Virus record (IMG/VR): IMGVR_UViG_3300026097_000015
Coordinates: 1 to 64,000 of that record
Length of the DNA stretch: 64,000 nt
DNA from: a virus
Strand: one strand, 5' to 3'
In this document: positions 26,202 to 34,529 of the stretch, piece by piece
Layout: each line of letters begins with the position of its first letter
Numbering within the stretch: position 1 is the stretch's first letter
Made by a program: the position numbers and the translations under genes
The notes under the pieces: generated by a model
Database searches by the model: none
What the model saw: the letters and a program-made list of their open reading frames with translations, nothing else
What the model was told of the DNA's origin: nothing

Positions 26202-29200
26202 TTGCAATACGCTGGACTACATGTACACACGCACTTCAGTCTTTTTGACGGAATCGCTACTCCTCAAGAATACGTTGATCGTGCAAGCGAGGTTGGAATG
26301 ACCTCTCTTGCAATTACTGATCACGGTTCTTTGTCGGGGCACAGGGAGTTCTATCGTGCTGCAAAGGAAAAGGGCATAAAGCCAATCCTTGGTGTGGAGG
26401 GTTATATAACCGAAGACAGGTTTGACAGGAGAGATTCATCAGAAAGAACCACTCCCCTTGACCTTGTTTACAACCATATAATCCTCCTCGCCAAGAACAG
26501 GGTTGGCCTAGATAACTTAAACAAGCTTAATGAAATAGCTTGGACAGAAGGATTCTTTAAAAAGCCAAGAATGGACAAAGAAGTTCTGGCAAAGTATAAA
26601 GAGGGTCTAATCATTCTTTCAGGATGCCTGAGTGGCTCTGTAGCTAAGGCTGTAGAGCAAGGAGAGCTAGCAGCGGCTAAAGAAGAAATAAAATGGTATA
26701 AAGGTGTTTTTGGAAAAGACTATTACATTGAAGTAATGCCACACAACCCTGCAGAAATTAATCAACAACTGCTAGAGCTTGCTGATGAGTTTGAGGTTCA
26801 GGCTGTTGCTACACCAGACTGTCACCACGCACACACGGGGCAGAAAGAAATTCAAGAACTTAAGCTTATCCTTAATACCTATAGCAATAAGATCAAGAAA
26901 GATTCTACTTACGCAAAGTCAACAAAGTATGAAAACCTCAAAGACAGACTAAACTATCTATACGGTGAGCGTGATATTACTTTTGACAATTTTGACATAC
27001 ACCTGTTATCTCCAGAAGAGATGCAGGCTGGCATGGTCAAGCAGGGTATTGAGAGAGAAGACATTTACCAAAACTCTCTAAAGATTGCAGAAGGCGTAGA
27101 AGACTACAAAATTGTAGACAATATGAACCTTCTGCCAGCTCAATATCAGCAACCAGATAAAGAGGTCAGAGAACTAGCCCTAGAGGGCCTAGAAAAGCTA
27201 GGGTTGGAAAATAATCAAGACTATCTCGATAGGCTTGACGAAGAACTAGAGGTTATCTCTGACAAGAAATTTAGCCCATACTTCTTGGTTGTTCGTAATA
27301 TGATTAATTGGGCAAAGAAAAATGACATCAAGGTAGGGCCAGGTCGTGGGTCATCGGCAGGATCTTTGCTCTGCTATTCATTGGGCATAACAGACATAGA
27401 CCCAATTAAGCATGGATTACTTTTCTTCCGCTTCATTAATCCAGATCGTAATGACTTCCCAGATATTGATACTGACATTCAAGACACTAGGCGTGAAGAC
27501 GTAAAAGATTATTTAGTAAGGCAGTATGGGCACGTAGCCTCTATTGCAACATTCCTAGAGTTTAAGGATAAAGGTGTTATTCGTGACCTTGCTAGAGTGT
27601 TGCACATACCTCTAACAGATGTAAACAAGGTAAGCAAGTTGTTTGATACCTGGGACGAGTACTGCACGTCCAGATCAACAGCTTGGTTCAGAGAGAAGTA
27701 CCCAGAGATTGAACAGTACGGCGAGCAGCTTCGTGGTAGGATTCGTGGTACTGGTATTCACGCTGCAGGAGTTGTGACAAGCAAGGAGCCAATCTTTAGG
27801 CACGCACCCCTAGAGACAAGAACTTCTCCAGGCAGCAAAGAGCGTATCGCTGTTGTGGGGGTAGATATGCAAGAGGCAGAGCGTATTGGGCTAATTAAGA
27901 TTGACGCTCTAGGACTAAAGACTTTAAGTGTAATTGATGACACTCTTAAGATAATTAAAGATAGATCAGGTAAAGGCATAGACTTGCTTACGGTAGACAT
28001 GTCAGATGCCAATGTGTACAAGATGTTATCTGACGGATACACCAAGGGAGTTTTTCAGTGTGAGGCTACCCCTTATACTAACTTACTAGTAAAGATGGGT
28101 GTAAAAAACTTTGATGAGCTAGCGGCTTCTAACGCTCTTGTTCGTCCAGGTGCTATGAATACTATCGGAAAAGACTACATTCTTCGTAAACATGGTAAGC
28201 AAGATATTGCATACCACCACACGACCATGAAGCAGTTTACTCAAGACACTTATGGCTGTATCCTTTATCAGGAACAGGTTATGCAAGCCTGTACCGAACT
28301 AGGCGGCATGACAATGGTAGAGGCTGATAAGGTTCGTAAGATTATCGGAAAGAAAAAGGATGCAAAAGAGTTTGACGTTTTTAAAGATAAGTTTATTGCT
28401 GGTGCCTCAGAGTATCTCAGTCCTAATGTGGCTGCTGATCTATGGCATGATTTTGAAGCCCACGCAGGGTATTCGTTCAATAAGTCTCACGCTGTTGCGT
28501 ACTCTACGCTATCGTACTGGACGGCATGGCTAAAGTATTACTACCCAATTGAGTTTATGTACTCCATTCTTAAAAATGAGAAAGATAAGGATGCTCGTAC
28601 AGAGTATCTTATTGAGGCTAAGAGAATGAATATTCCCATCAGACTTCCTCACATTAACGATTCGGATGCTGACTTTAAGATTGAGGGGAAGGGCATCAGG
28701 TTCGGACTGACAGCCATTAAGTACATCTCTGACAACATTGCAGAAAAGCTTCTGGCAGGAAGACCATTTAACTCTTACGCTCAGCTACAAGAGTTTGTGT
28801 CTGCTAAGGGTTCAGGAATTAATAGCCGTTCTCTCCAAGCTCTAAAAGCTATTGGGGCTGCAACTTTTGAGGACAATCCTCGTAATGACGAAGAGATCAG
28901 AGAAAATCTGTACGACTACCTAAACCTGCCTGAGTTTAACATTCAGATACCACAGCACTATCATGCCTTTATAGATGAGGTCTCAGACTTCGAGGAAAAG
29001 GGATCGTTTGTGTTGCTGGGTATGGTCAAGGGCATCAAGCGAGGTAAGGGATGGTCTAGGGTAGAAGTTCTTGATAAGACTGGCTCTATTGGTATCTTTG
29101 ACGAAGAGCAGACTACGATTGAGTCGGGAAAGACCTACCTAATGCTGGCAAGCGATAACAGGATCGTAAAAGCTATTCCAGCGGATACAATGACAAGCTC

Positions 29201-29480
29201 TGATGATGCACTAATTAAAATATTGAATTATCGCATGCTTCCCTATGGCGAAGATGAGATGTTTGTGGTATCCTTTAAACCCAGAATGACGAAGGCGGGT
29301 AAGAAGATGGCGTCAATGACGCTTGCTGATGCTACAAGAGCATTGCATCCAATTACGGTATTCCCAACAAGCTTTGCGAAAGCTTATATGAAAATTCAAG
29401 AGGGAAGCGTTTATAAGTTTTCCCTAGGCAAGACAAAAGACGGCACAGTAATAATGGAGGATGTATTTGATGTCAACTAG
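26202..29480 (+). CDS. dnaE: DNA polymerase III alpha subunit (C family)
   Basis: 1092 residues from TTG 26202, preceded by AAGGAAA. Main replicative polymerase. N-terminal PHP domain with HVHTHFSLFDG (~6-16) and ITDHGSLSGH (~38-47); polymerase motif GPGRGSSAGSL near 380; catalytic acidic motif PDIDTDIQD near 420; helix-hairpin-helix and OB-like region after ~900 (GSFVLLGMVKGIKRG). It lacks an inserted 3'-5' exonuclease; a separate DEDDy exonuclease is encoded 1.4 kb downstream. Length is close to bacterial DnaE1-type enzymes. Confidence 0.95.
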   Translation: MQYAGLHVHTHFSLFDGIATPQEYVDRASEVGMTSLAITDHGSLSGHREFYRAAKEKGIKPILGVEGYITEDRFDRRDSSERTTPLDLVYNHIILLAKNRVGLDNLNKLNEIAWTEGFFKKPRMDKEVLAKYKEGLIILSGCLSGSVAKAVEQGELAAAKEEIKWYKGVFGKDYYIEVMPHNPAEINQQLLELADEFEVQAVATPDCHHAHTGQKEIQELKLILNTYSNKIKKDSTYAKSTKYENLKDRLNYLYGERDITFDNFDIHLLSPEEMQAGMVKQGIEREDIYQNSLKIAEGVEDYKIVDNMNLLPAQYQQPDKEVRELALEGLEKLGLENNQDYLDRLDEELEVISDKKFSPYFLVVRNMINWAKKNDIKVGPGRGSSAGSLLCYSLGITDIDPIKHGLLFFRFINPDRNDFPDIDTDIQDTRREDVKDYLVRQYGHVASIATFLEFKDKGVIRDLARVLHIPLTDVNKVSKLFDTWDEYCTSRSTAWFREKYPEIEQYGEQLRGRIRGTGIHAAGVVTSKEPIFRHAPLETRTSPGSKERIAVVGVDMQEAERIGLIKIDALGLKTLSVIDDTLKIIKDRSGKGIDLLTVDMSDANVYKMLSDGYTKGVFQCEATPYTNLLVKMGVKNFDELAASNALVRPGAMNTIGKDYILRKHGKQDIAYHHTTMKQFTQDTYGCILYQEQVMQACTELGGMTMVEADKVRKIIGKKKDAKEFDVFKDKFIAGASEYLSPNVAADLWHDFEAHAGYSFNKSHAVAYSTLSYWTAWLKYYYPIEFMYSILKNEKDKDARTEYLIEAKRMNIPIRLPHINDSDADFKIEGKGIRFGLTAIKYISDNIAEKLLAGRPFNSYAQLQEFVSAKGSGINSRSLQALKAIGAATFEDNPRNDEEIRENLYDYLNLPEFNIQIPQHYHAFIDEVSDFEEKGSFVLLGMVKGIKRGKGWSRVEVLDKTGSIGIFDEEQTTIESGKTYLMLASDNRIVKAIPADTMTSSDDALIKILNYRMLPYGEDEMFVVSFKPRMTKAGKKMASMTLADATRALHPITVFPTSFAKAYMKIQEGSVYKFSLGKTKDGTVIMEDVFDVN

Positions 29481-30486
29481 TATAGAAGAAGCAATGTCAC
29501 AGCTTGATCCTAAACTTAGGAAGCGTGTACAAAATGGAGTGGGCATTGAAACCGAGTTTCAGCCTACACCTAGCCCTGGCTTAAACAAGGCTTTGGGAGG
29601 AGGATTGCCCTACGGTAGGCAAATTCTTTTATGGGGCAGTAAGTCTAGTGCGAAGTCATCTATGTGTCTTCAAATGGTTGGCGAAGCACAAAAGAACGGC
29701 AAGCTATGTGCGTGGATTGATGCAGAGATGTCTTATGATGAGTCGTGGGCCAAGAGGCTAGGGGTAGATACAGAAAACTTAATCTATTCTGAGGCTAGGA
29801 GCATTAACGATATGACAGACGTGGCAGTAGGCCTGTTGAACGCAGGTGTCGATATGATTATTATAGATAGTATTAGCTCTTTACTCCCAGCTGTATATTT
29901 TGAAAAAGACTCTTCTGAGCTTAAACAGCTTGATCAGACTAAGCAAATAGGGTCAGAGTCAAAAGATTTAAAACATGCCTGGCTAATGATTAACTATGCA
30001 AACAATAGAGATAAGCCAGCACTCGTTGTTGCAATTTCTCAATCAAGAAATAACATTAATGCCATGTACACTAGCCAGCAGCCAACAGGAGGCTTGACAA
30101 CTCAGTATATGTCATCTACAATTATTAAGTTGTTCTCATCCACATCTGATTCTCAAGCGATCAAGGCAAAGGTGAAGATGGGGGACAAGCTAATTGAGCA
30201 AAAGGTTGGACGAAAAGTTCGCTGGGAAGTGACTAACTCAAAGACTTCTGCTCCTGGGGATAGTGGTGAGTATGATTTTTACTTTAAGGGAGACCTTATT
30301 GGAATTGACGTTATTGCAGACTTGGTGGATACCGCAGAGATGAATGGCCTTGTAGAGCGTACGGGCGCCTGGTATTTATTAGAGGACGGTTCTAAGATTC
30401 AGGGTAGAACTGCCTTTATCGAAAAGGTAAAGGAAGATGAAGAGCTACGCAACAAGATTATAGAAGGACTCAATGGCACGCTATAA
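29470..30486 (+). CDS. recA: RecA-like recombinase
   Basis: 338 residues. ATG 29470 is chosen because GGAGG (29456-29460) is 9 nt upstream; an ATG at 29461 would abut it. Strand-exchange ATPase. Walker A is GSKSSAKSS at residues 56-64, with Ala61 where almost all RecAs have Gly. Walker B-like MIIIDSISSLLP near 133; loop motifs SQSRNNINAMY and TGGLTTQYMSS follow. It overlaps the polymerase gene by 11 bp. It may be nearer UvsX/phage RecA than cellular RecA. Confidence 0.9.
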   Translation: MSTSIEEAMSQLDPKLRKRVQNGVGIETEFQPTPSPGLNKALGGGLPYGRQILLWGSKSSAKSSMCLQMVGEAQKNGKLCAWIDAEMSYDESWAKRLGVDTENLIYSEARSINDMTDVAVGLLNAGVDMIIIDSISSLLPAVYFEKDSSELKQLDQTKQIGSESKDLKHAWLMINYANNRDKPALVVAISQSRNNINAMYTSQQPTGGLTTQYMSSTIIKLFSSTSDSQAIKAKVKMGDKLIEQKVGRKVRWEVTNSKTSAPGDSGEYDFYFKGDLIGIDVIADLVDTAEMNGLVERTGAWYLLEDGSKIQGRTAFIEKVKEDEELRNKIIEGLNGTL

Positions 30487-30655
30487 TCTGTACTCTGGTA
30501 AATTTATTTGTCAGTCTTGCAACAAAGAGACTCAGACTGCAAGGTTTTACTCAGAGACCAAGGTTCTTACATGGATGTGTAAGGATGGTCATCTTTCAGA
30601 AGTTGACTTATCAACTAATAAAAAGAAAAAGAAAGATTATGAGCGAGAGAAGTGA
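30473..30655 (+). CDS. Small zinc-ribbon-like protein
   Basis: 60 residues, overlapping the recA end by 14 bp. It has CQSC (~14-17) and a second C-x(2)-D-x-H pair (CKDGH), enough for one zinc site, then a Lys-rich tail. Part of the recombination operon; function unknown. Confidence 0.6.
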   Translation: MARYNLYSGKFICQSCNKETQTARFYSETKVLTWMCKDGHLSEVDLSTNKKKKKDYEREK

Positions 30656-30935
30656 AAGCAAAAGAATCAATGCTAAGCAACACAAGAACTCAGGAAGAAA
30701 TACAAAAAAGGGAGACGCAACTTGGCACAACTTCGTAGTAGATTTTAAAGAGTATCCTAAAGGCATCACAGTCAATCAAGACGTGTGGGCAAAGGCAGTA
30801 ACGGATGCGATGAAGTCAAACGCAGATCCAGCATTAATCTTAATTCTGGGAGAAGGAAACAAGAAAACAAGGCTAGCGGTGCTAGAGCTTAGCTTGCTAG
30901 AACAAATGATAGAAGAATTAGAGGAAAACAAATGA
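30639..30935 (+). CDS. Possible PD-(D/E)XK nuclease / resolvase-like protein
   Basis: 98 residues from ATG 30639; longer in-frame starts upstream lie inside the previous gene and give an unrelated N-terminus. GDATWHNFVVDFKEYPKG suggests an Asp followed by D-x-K, the core of small restriction-type nucleases, and LAVLELSLLEQMIEEL ends the protein. Its recA-exonuclease neighbourhood supports a recombination role, but the motif is short. Confidence 0.5.
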   Translation: MSERSESKRINAKQHKNSGRNTKKGDATWHNFVVDFKEYPKGITVNQDVWAKAVTDAMKSNADPALILILGEGNKKTRLAVLELSLLEQMIEELEENK

Positions 30936-31663
30936 AGGTATTATTTTTAGATATAGAGACAACGCCTATGCAGGCGTATACCTGGGGACTATGGGATCAA
31001 AACATAGGCATTAACCAGATCATCAAGTCAACGGAAATGATGTGCTTTGGTGCTAGGTGGCTAGGCCAGAAAAAGGTACACTTTAAGTCAGTGCACCATC
31101 ACGGCAAAGAAGAGATGCTAAATCACCTATACGATATGATGGATGAAGCGGACATTCTTGTAGGGTGGAACTCAGCAGCCTTTGATCATAAGCACATCAG
31201 CAGAGAATTTCTGGAGGCTGGTTTTACACCACCCTCACCCACTAAAGACCTAGACTTAATGTCTGTCGTAAAGTCAAACTTTAAGTTTCCTAGTAACAAG
31301 TTAGACTATGTTGCTCAGAGACTGGGAGTAGGAGCCAAGGTTCAGCACTCAGGATTTCAGCTATGGATTGATTGCATGGACGGCAAGTCAAAAGCTTGGG
31401 CAGAAATGAAGAAGTATCAGATACAGGATGTAGACCTCCTGGTGGACCTGTATGACATTTTGCTACCCTGGGCGGATGGTCCTAACCTTCCAGCCTACAA
31501 CATGCTAGAGCAGGCTTGTGTGGCCTGTGGATCCCATAATTTGGAAGAGCGTGGAGTATCTGTAGGGACTACTGGATCTTATCCACGGTACCTATGCTTA
31601 GACTGTGGCAAATGGTCCAGAAGCACTAAGTCAAACTCTACTACCGACATGACTAACGCATAA
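30932..31663 (+). CDS. DEDDy 3'-5' exonuclease with C-terminal zinc ribbon
   Basis: 243 residues, ATGA-coupled to the previous gene. Exo I D7-I-E9, Exo II Asp85 (NSAAFDHKH) and Exo III Y162-x(3)-D166 are all present, giving a complete DnaQ/RNase H-type active site. Residues ~196-222 form a zinc ribbon (CVACG, CLDCG). Because the polymerase has no exonuclease insertion, this is a good candidate for the proofreading activity, though a recombination exonuclease is also possible. Confidence 0.8.
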   Translation: MKVLFLDIETTPMQAYTWGLWDQNIGINQIIKSTEMMCFGARWLGQKKVHFKSVHHHGKEEMLNHLYDMMDEADILVGWNSAAFDHKHISREFLEAGFTPPSPTKDLDLMSVVKSNFKFPSNKLDYVAQRLGVGAKVQHSGFQLWIDCMDGKSKAWAEMKKYQIQDVDLLVDLYDILLPWADGPNLPAYNMLEQACVACGSHNLEERGVSVGTTGSYPRYLCLDCGKWSRSTKSNSTTDMTNA

Positions 31664-31670
31664 GGATTCG

Positions 31671-31679
31671 TGATATAAT
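31671..31679 (+). promoter_or_regulatory. Extended -10 promoter (TGATATAAT) giving a leaderless mRNA from GTG
   Basis: TG-A-TATAAT ends at 31679. An ATG at 31683 is only 4 nt away, upstream of a normal transcription start, while the in-frame GTG at 31686 is exactly 7 nt away. This favours the GTG start. Confidence 0.65.
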
Positions 31680-31685
31680 ATTATG

Positions 31686-32003
31686 GTGGAACAAGAAGTA
31701 CCTAAAGAAACAAATACAATTGAAAAAGTAAATGGACTTTCTGAGATAGCTGAGTTCATGGATGACGAGGAGCTTACCGCTGCTCTTACCATGGTTGCAA
31801 AGCTTATCCTTAAGCCAGATATTCCTCTTAATGTTGCGACTGTTGAGATAGTCAGGCTGCAAGCAATTGCGGCAAAGATGTCCTTCAAAGCAACATGGGC
31901 TGCTAATGTAGAAAAAGGCGATAGGGCTAAAAAGAACATTTATTATACAGCTGCTAGCTCTATCAATGATCTAGTTGCTGCACTAAAATATATCACAAGA
32001 TAA
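31686..32003 (+). CDS. Unknown protein between exonuclease and Cas4-like nuclease
   Basis: 105 residues from GTG 31686, chosen from promoter spacing; ATG 31683 would add one residue. All-helical (MDDEELTAALTMVAKLILKP) with a basic C-terminal half (KATWAANVEKGDRAKKNIYY). It looks like a compact helical bundle. No family recognised; linked by position to recombination genes. Confidence 0.65.
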   Translation: MEQEVPKETNTIEKVNGLSEIAEFMDDEELTAALTMVAKLILKPDIPLNVATVEIVRLQAIAAKMSFKATWAANVEKGDRAKKNIYYTAASSINDLVAALKYITR

Positions 32004-32007
32004 GGCT

Positions 32008-32805
32008 ATGGCAAAAAATTTACTAAACGAAGTCATGATGAAATCTGCTAAGAGTGTTTCAAAATCATTCTTAGACAAGCAGGAACTCATAGACAAAATC
32101 CAGTATGGATACATCGCAAAGCGTGGTCCAAGACATCAGCAAAAGAAAACTTTTGCACCGTCAACCATTGCCTTTAGTCACGGAGAATGTCCACGATATT
32201 GGTACCTTGCGTTTGAGGGTGGCACTTTTACAGATAATGCTGATGCATATGGCGGTGCGAACATGACTAATGGCACTAAGTCTCACGAGCGTATCCAGCA
32301 AGCTATGGATGACGCAGGAATACTAAAAGACGCAGAGTTTAAAGTTACTTCAGATGATCCACCTATCTTTGGGTATGGAGATGTGATCCTTGATTGGGGT
32401 GGCGAAGACCTGCTTGGCGAGATTAAGACTATGCCGATGGAAGGTTTTGAATATCGTAAACAAAGCGGCAAGCCAAAACCTGGTCACCTAATTCAGTTGC
32501 TTATTTACATGCGTATTCTTAATAAGCAGCGAGCAGTTTTAATTTACGAAAACAAGAACAATCATGATTTGTTAATCATTCCTGTAGAGGCCAATGATTA
32601 TCATAAACAGTGGGTAGCTCAGGCTTTTGATTGGATGAAAACAGTCCGTCAGGCTTGGGAAGAGAAGACGTTGCCTACCAAGAATTACAGGTCTAATTCT
32701 AGAATCTGTAAGACTTGTCCCCTCAGAGCAGTCTGCGATGAAGCGGGTAAAGGTGACATTCAGATCAATTCCCTGGAGCCACTGGATGAAGCAAAAGCAC
32801 TGTGA
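32008..32805 (+). CDS. Cas4-like RecB-family exonuclease
   Basis: 265 residues. It combines a PD-(D/E)XK core (Glu/His in GTKSHERIQ, GYGDVILDWG, GEIKTMP, then HLIQLLIYMR) with four cysteines placed as in the Cas4 iron-sulfur cluster: one in GECPRYW and three in CKTCPLRAVC. Such phage enzymes resect DNA ends for recombination. No CRISPR array or other cas gene is present, so a CRISPR role is not implied. Confidence 0.85.
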   Translation: MAKNLLNEVMMKSAKSVSKSFLDKQELIDKIQYGYIAKRGPRHQQKKTFAPSTIAFSHGECPRYWYLAFEGGTFTDNADAYGGANMTNGTKSHERIQQAMDDAGILKDAEFKVTSDDPPIFGYGDVILDWGGEDLLGEIKTMPMEGFEYRKQSGKPKPGHLIQLLIYMRILNKQRAVLIYENKNNHDLLIIPVEANDYHKQWVAQAFDWMKTVRQAWEEKTLPTKNYRSNSRICKTCPLRAVCDEAGKGDIQINSLEPLDEAKAL

Positions 32806-33088
32806 ATGGTGTGACAAACCATTTGAAACTAAAATATCTTATCAGATATACTGCTCTCCCGAATGTCGTGAGTTAGCAACTAAGGAAAAGATAGCTGAAA
32901 GATATAACCGCAAAAGGCGTAATAGCCCTAAGCACAAGAATCGTAAATGCAAATCTTGTAAAGCCTCTCTTTCTGTTTACAATGATGGGGAGCTTTGCTC
33001 TCTCTGTATCGTAAATCCTCCAGAAGTATCTAAAACTTTGCGTCAGATAAAAGGACTAGCCAATGGTAAAGATCAGCTCGATAATTGA
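32786..33088 (+). CDS. Double zinc-finger small protein
   Basis: 100 residues. ATG 32786 is used because GGAG (32775-32778) lies 7 nt upstream; an earlier ATG gives a tail overlapping the nuclease. Two treble-clef-like sites are visible: CEWC...CSPEC and CKSC...CSLC, separated by a basic Arg/Lys stretch. Nucleic-acid binding is likely. It overlaps the flanking genes. Confidence 0.65.
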   Translation: MKQKHCEWCDKPFETKISYQIYCSPECRELATKEKIAERYNRKRRNSPKHKNRKCKSCKASLSVYNDGELCSLCIVNPPEVSKTLRQIKGLANGKDQLDN

Positions 33089-33647
33089 GGCCACAAGGCC
33101 ACAAAGATTTTGTGCGATAGATGCAAGCACAAACAGTATTGCATTTGCTATATTCAACGGCAAAGAGGTGGAAAAGCACGGCAAGATACTTTTTAAAGGC
33201 AATAACACTTACGACAAGGTAACAGACGCCGCTCGTAAAACATTGGGGGTCATGAAGATCTTTGAAATAAAGCATATAGTGATTGAACACACAGTTTTTA
33301 TGAATAGTCCAAAGACTGCAGCTGACCTAGCCCTGGTACAGGGGGCAGTCCTTGGTGCAGCAGGTAGCGAGGGGGCTAAGATAGAGGGGTCAGTCAGCCC
33401 AATTACTTGGCAGACCTTTATTGGCAACGGCAAGACAGACAAATACGATAAGCAAAAGATTGTGGATGAAAACCCCGACAAATCAAAATCATGGTACAAA
33501 ACCAGAGAGCGTCAACTAAGGAAACAAAAGACTATTAACTTTGTTAATACTTATTATGATAAAAACATTAGCGATGACGATGTGGCTGATGCGGTTGCAA
33601 TCGGACATTACGCAATTCACAACTGGGACAAGATAAGGAAAGGTTGA
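33063..33647 (+). CDS. ruvC: RuvC-like Holliday junction resolvase
   Basis: 194 residues. RNase H-fold resolvase with Asp20 (CAIDAST), Glu75 (IVIEHTV) and the C-terminal acidic pair in SDDDVADAVAIGHY, the RuvC catalytic set. It would cut four-way junctions before packaging. It completes a recombination cluster with RecA, DEDDy exonuclease and Cas4-like nuclease. It overlaps the preceding zinc protein by 26 bp. Confidence 0.88.
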   Translation: MVKISSIIEATRPQRFCAIDASTNSIAFAIFNGKEVEKHGKILFKGNNTYDKVTDAARKTLGVMKIFEIKHIVIEHTVFMNSPKTAADLALVQGAVLGAAGSEGAKIEGSVSPITWQTFIGNGKTDKYDKQKIVDENPDKSKSWYKTRERQLRKQKTINFVNTYYDKNISDDDVADAVAIGHYAIHNWDKIRKG

Positions 33648-33658
33648 CAGGAAGAGCA

Positions 33659-33814
33659 ATGGGTGCTAAACTGTATAAATCAGAAAGTTGGCTAAGGAAG
33701 AGGTATCTTTTGGATAAGAAAACACCACAAGAGATAGCCAAAGAAGCTGGAGCCAGCGTTGAAACTATTTACACATATTTGGCAAAGTTTGGATTAAGGA
33801 AGTCAAGGCGTTGA
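33659..33814 (+). CDS. Short helix-turn-helix protein
   Basis: 51 residues; RBS AGGAAGAGC. KKTPQEIAKEAGASVETIYT followed by YLAKFGL is a textbook trihelical helix-turn-helix, like those at the ends of homing or regulatory proteins. Basic at both ends. It may bind DNA as a tiny regulator. The stop overlaps the next TTG start (TTGA). Confidence 0.65.
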   Translation: MGAKLYKSESWLRKRYLLDKKTPQEIAKEAGASVETIYTYLAKFGLRKSRR

Positions 33815-33993
33815 GAATAATTAAGCACTTTTGGAAAGTTGGAAAGAACACATTTAAACAACTTACTTGTAAGCACGAGCTTACAGATTCCGCATCTTGC
33901 CCAGTAACTGGGATGACGTATGTTAGATGCACAAATTGTTGGAAAAGAGTAGACGTTCATTTTACGGAATACACCAATGACAACACAGAATGA
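33811..33993 (+). CDS. Small cysteine-rich zinc-ribbon-like protein
   Basis: 60 residues from TTG 33811 overlapping the previous TGA. Cysteines in LTCKHELTDSASCPV and RCTNCWKR can form one zinc site. It overlaps the next gene by 17 bp. Function unknown. Confidence 0.5.
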   Translation: MRIIKHFWKVGKNTFKQLTCKHELTDSASCPVTGMTYVRCTNCWKRVDVHFTEYTNDNTE

Positions 33994-34243
33994 TATAGTA
34001 AAAGTATGCTCTGATATTAGCATAATGCTTCAAGAGAAAAACATAGCTTACGGAGACTCTGCCTTGGATCCAGTTCGCATATTCTCCAAAGCAAGCTCTA
34101 TTGAACAATTGCTTGTCAGAATTGATGATAAGCTTTCTAGATTTGCCAGAGGTTCAGATTACCCAGGAGACAACGACATAGATGACTTAATAGGCTACCT
34201 AGTCCTATTAAAGATTGCAAAGGAGAGACATGGCACGACGTAA
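33977..34243 (+). CDS. DUF1599-like small protein
   Basis: 88 residues. AYGDSALDPVRIFSKASSIE, then LLVRIDDKLSRFARGSD and DDLIGYLVLLKIA, match the pattern of the DUF1599 (nucleotide-modification-associated) domain, a MazG-like helical fold. Such proteins may bind or hydrolyse nucleotides; the phage's dNTP genes downstream make this plausible. Exact activity unknown. Confidence 0.65.
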   Translation: MTTQNDIVKVCSDISIMLQEKNIAYGDSALDPVRIFSKASSIEQLLVRIDDKLSRFARGSDYPGDNDIDDLIGYLVLLKIAKERHGTT

Positions 34244-34529
34244 GAAGGTTGTACTTCCAGAGACTAAGTTTAAAAGGGAATATGAGTATAAATTTCCTGA
34301 CTTTAACGACACTTTGTTACCAGGGGATATTTTTAAGGTTCGTGGGGAGTATGGAACAAAGTTTAAGTTTGCTAGTGTAGTTACAAATGACGAGACTGGT
34401 GATCAGTGGATTGACTGCTACGAAGTTTACAGGGGCACAAAAGGATTGCAGGCTGGCGTGCAAAGGTCGTTTAAGTTTGATAGAATTAAACGTATACCTA
34501 GAAAGCGTGTAAAGAAAAATGTCAACTGA
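34230..34529 (+). CDS. Unknown basic beta-rich protein
   Basis: 99 residues. ATG 34230 is preceded by AGGAGAG; an in-frame ATG at 34215 lies before that site. Highly basic ends with a beta-rich middle (GDIFKVRGEYGTKFKFASVV), reading like an SH3-like or Tudor-like barrel. It lies directly before the terminase genes. No function assigned. Confidence 0.6.
   Translation: MARRKKVVLPETKFKREYEYKFPDFNDTLLPGDIFKVRGEYGTKFKFASVVTNDETGDQWIDCYEVYRGTKGLQAGVQRSFKFDRIKRIPRKRVKKNVN

Noticed and set aside
32008-32805. CRISPR-associated Cas4 function
   Set aside because: No repeat-spacer array, cas1 or cas2 is present; the gene is better read as a phage recombination exonuclease.
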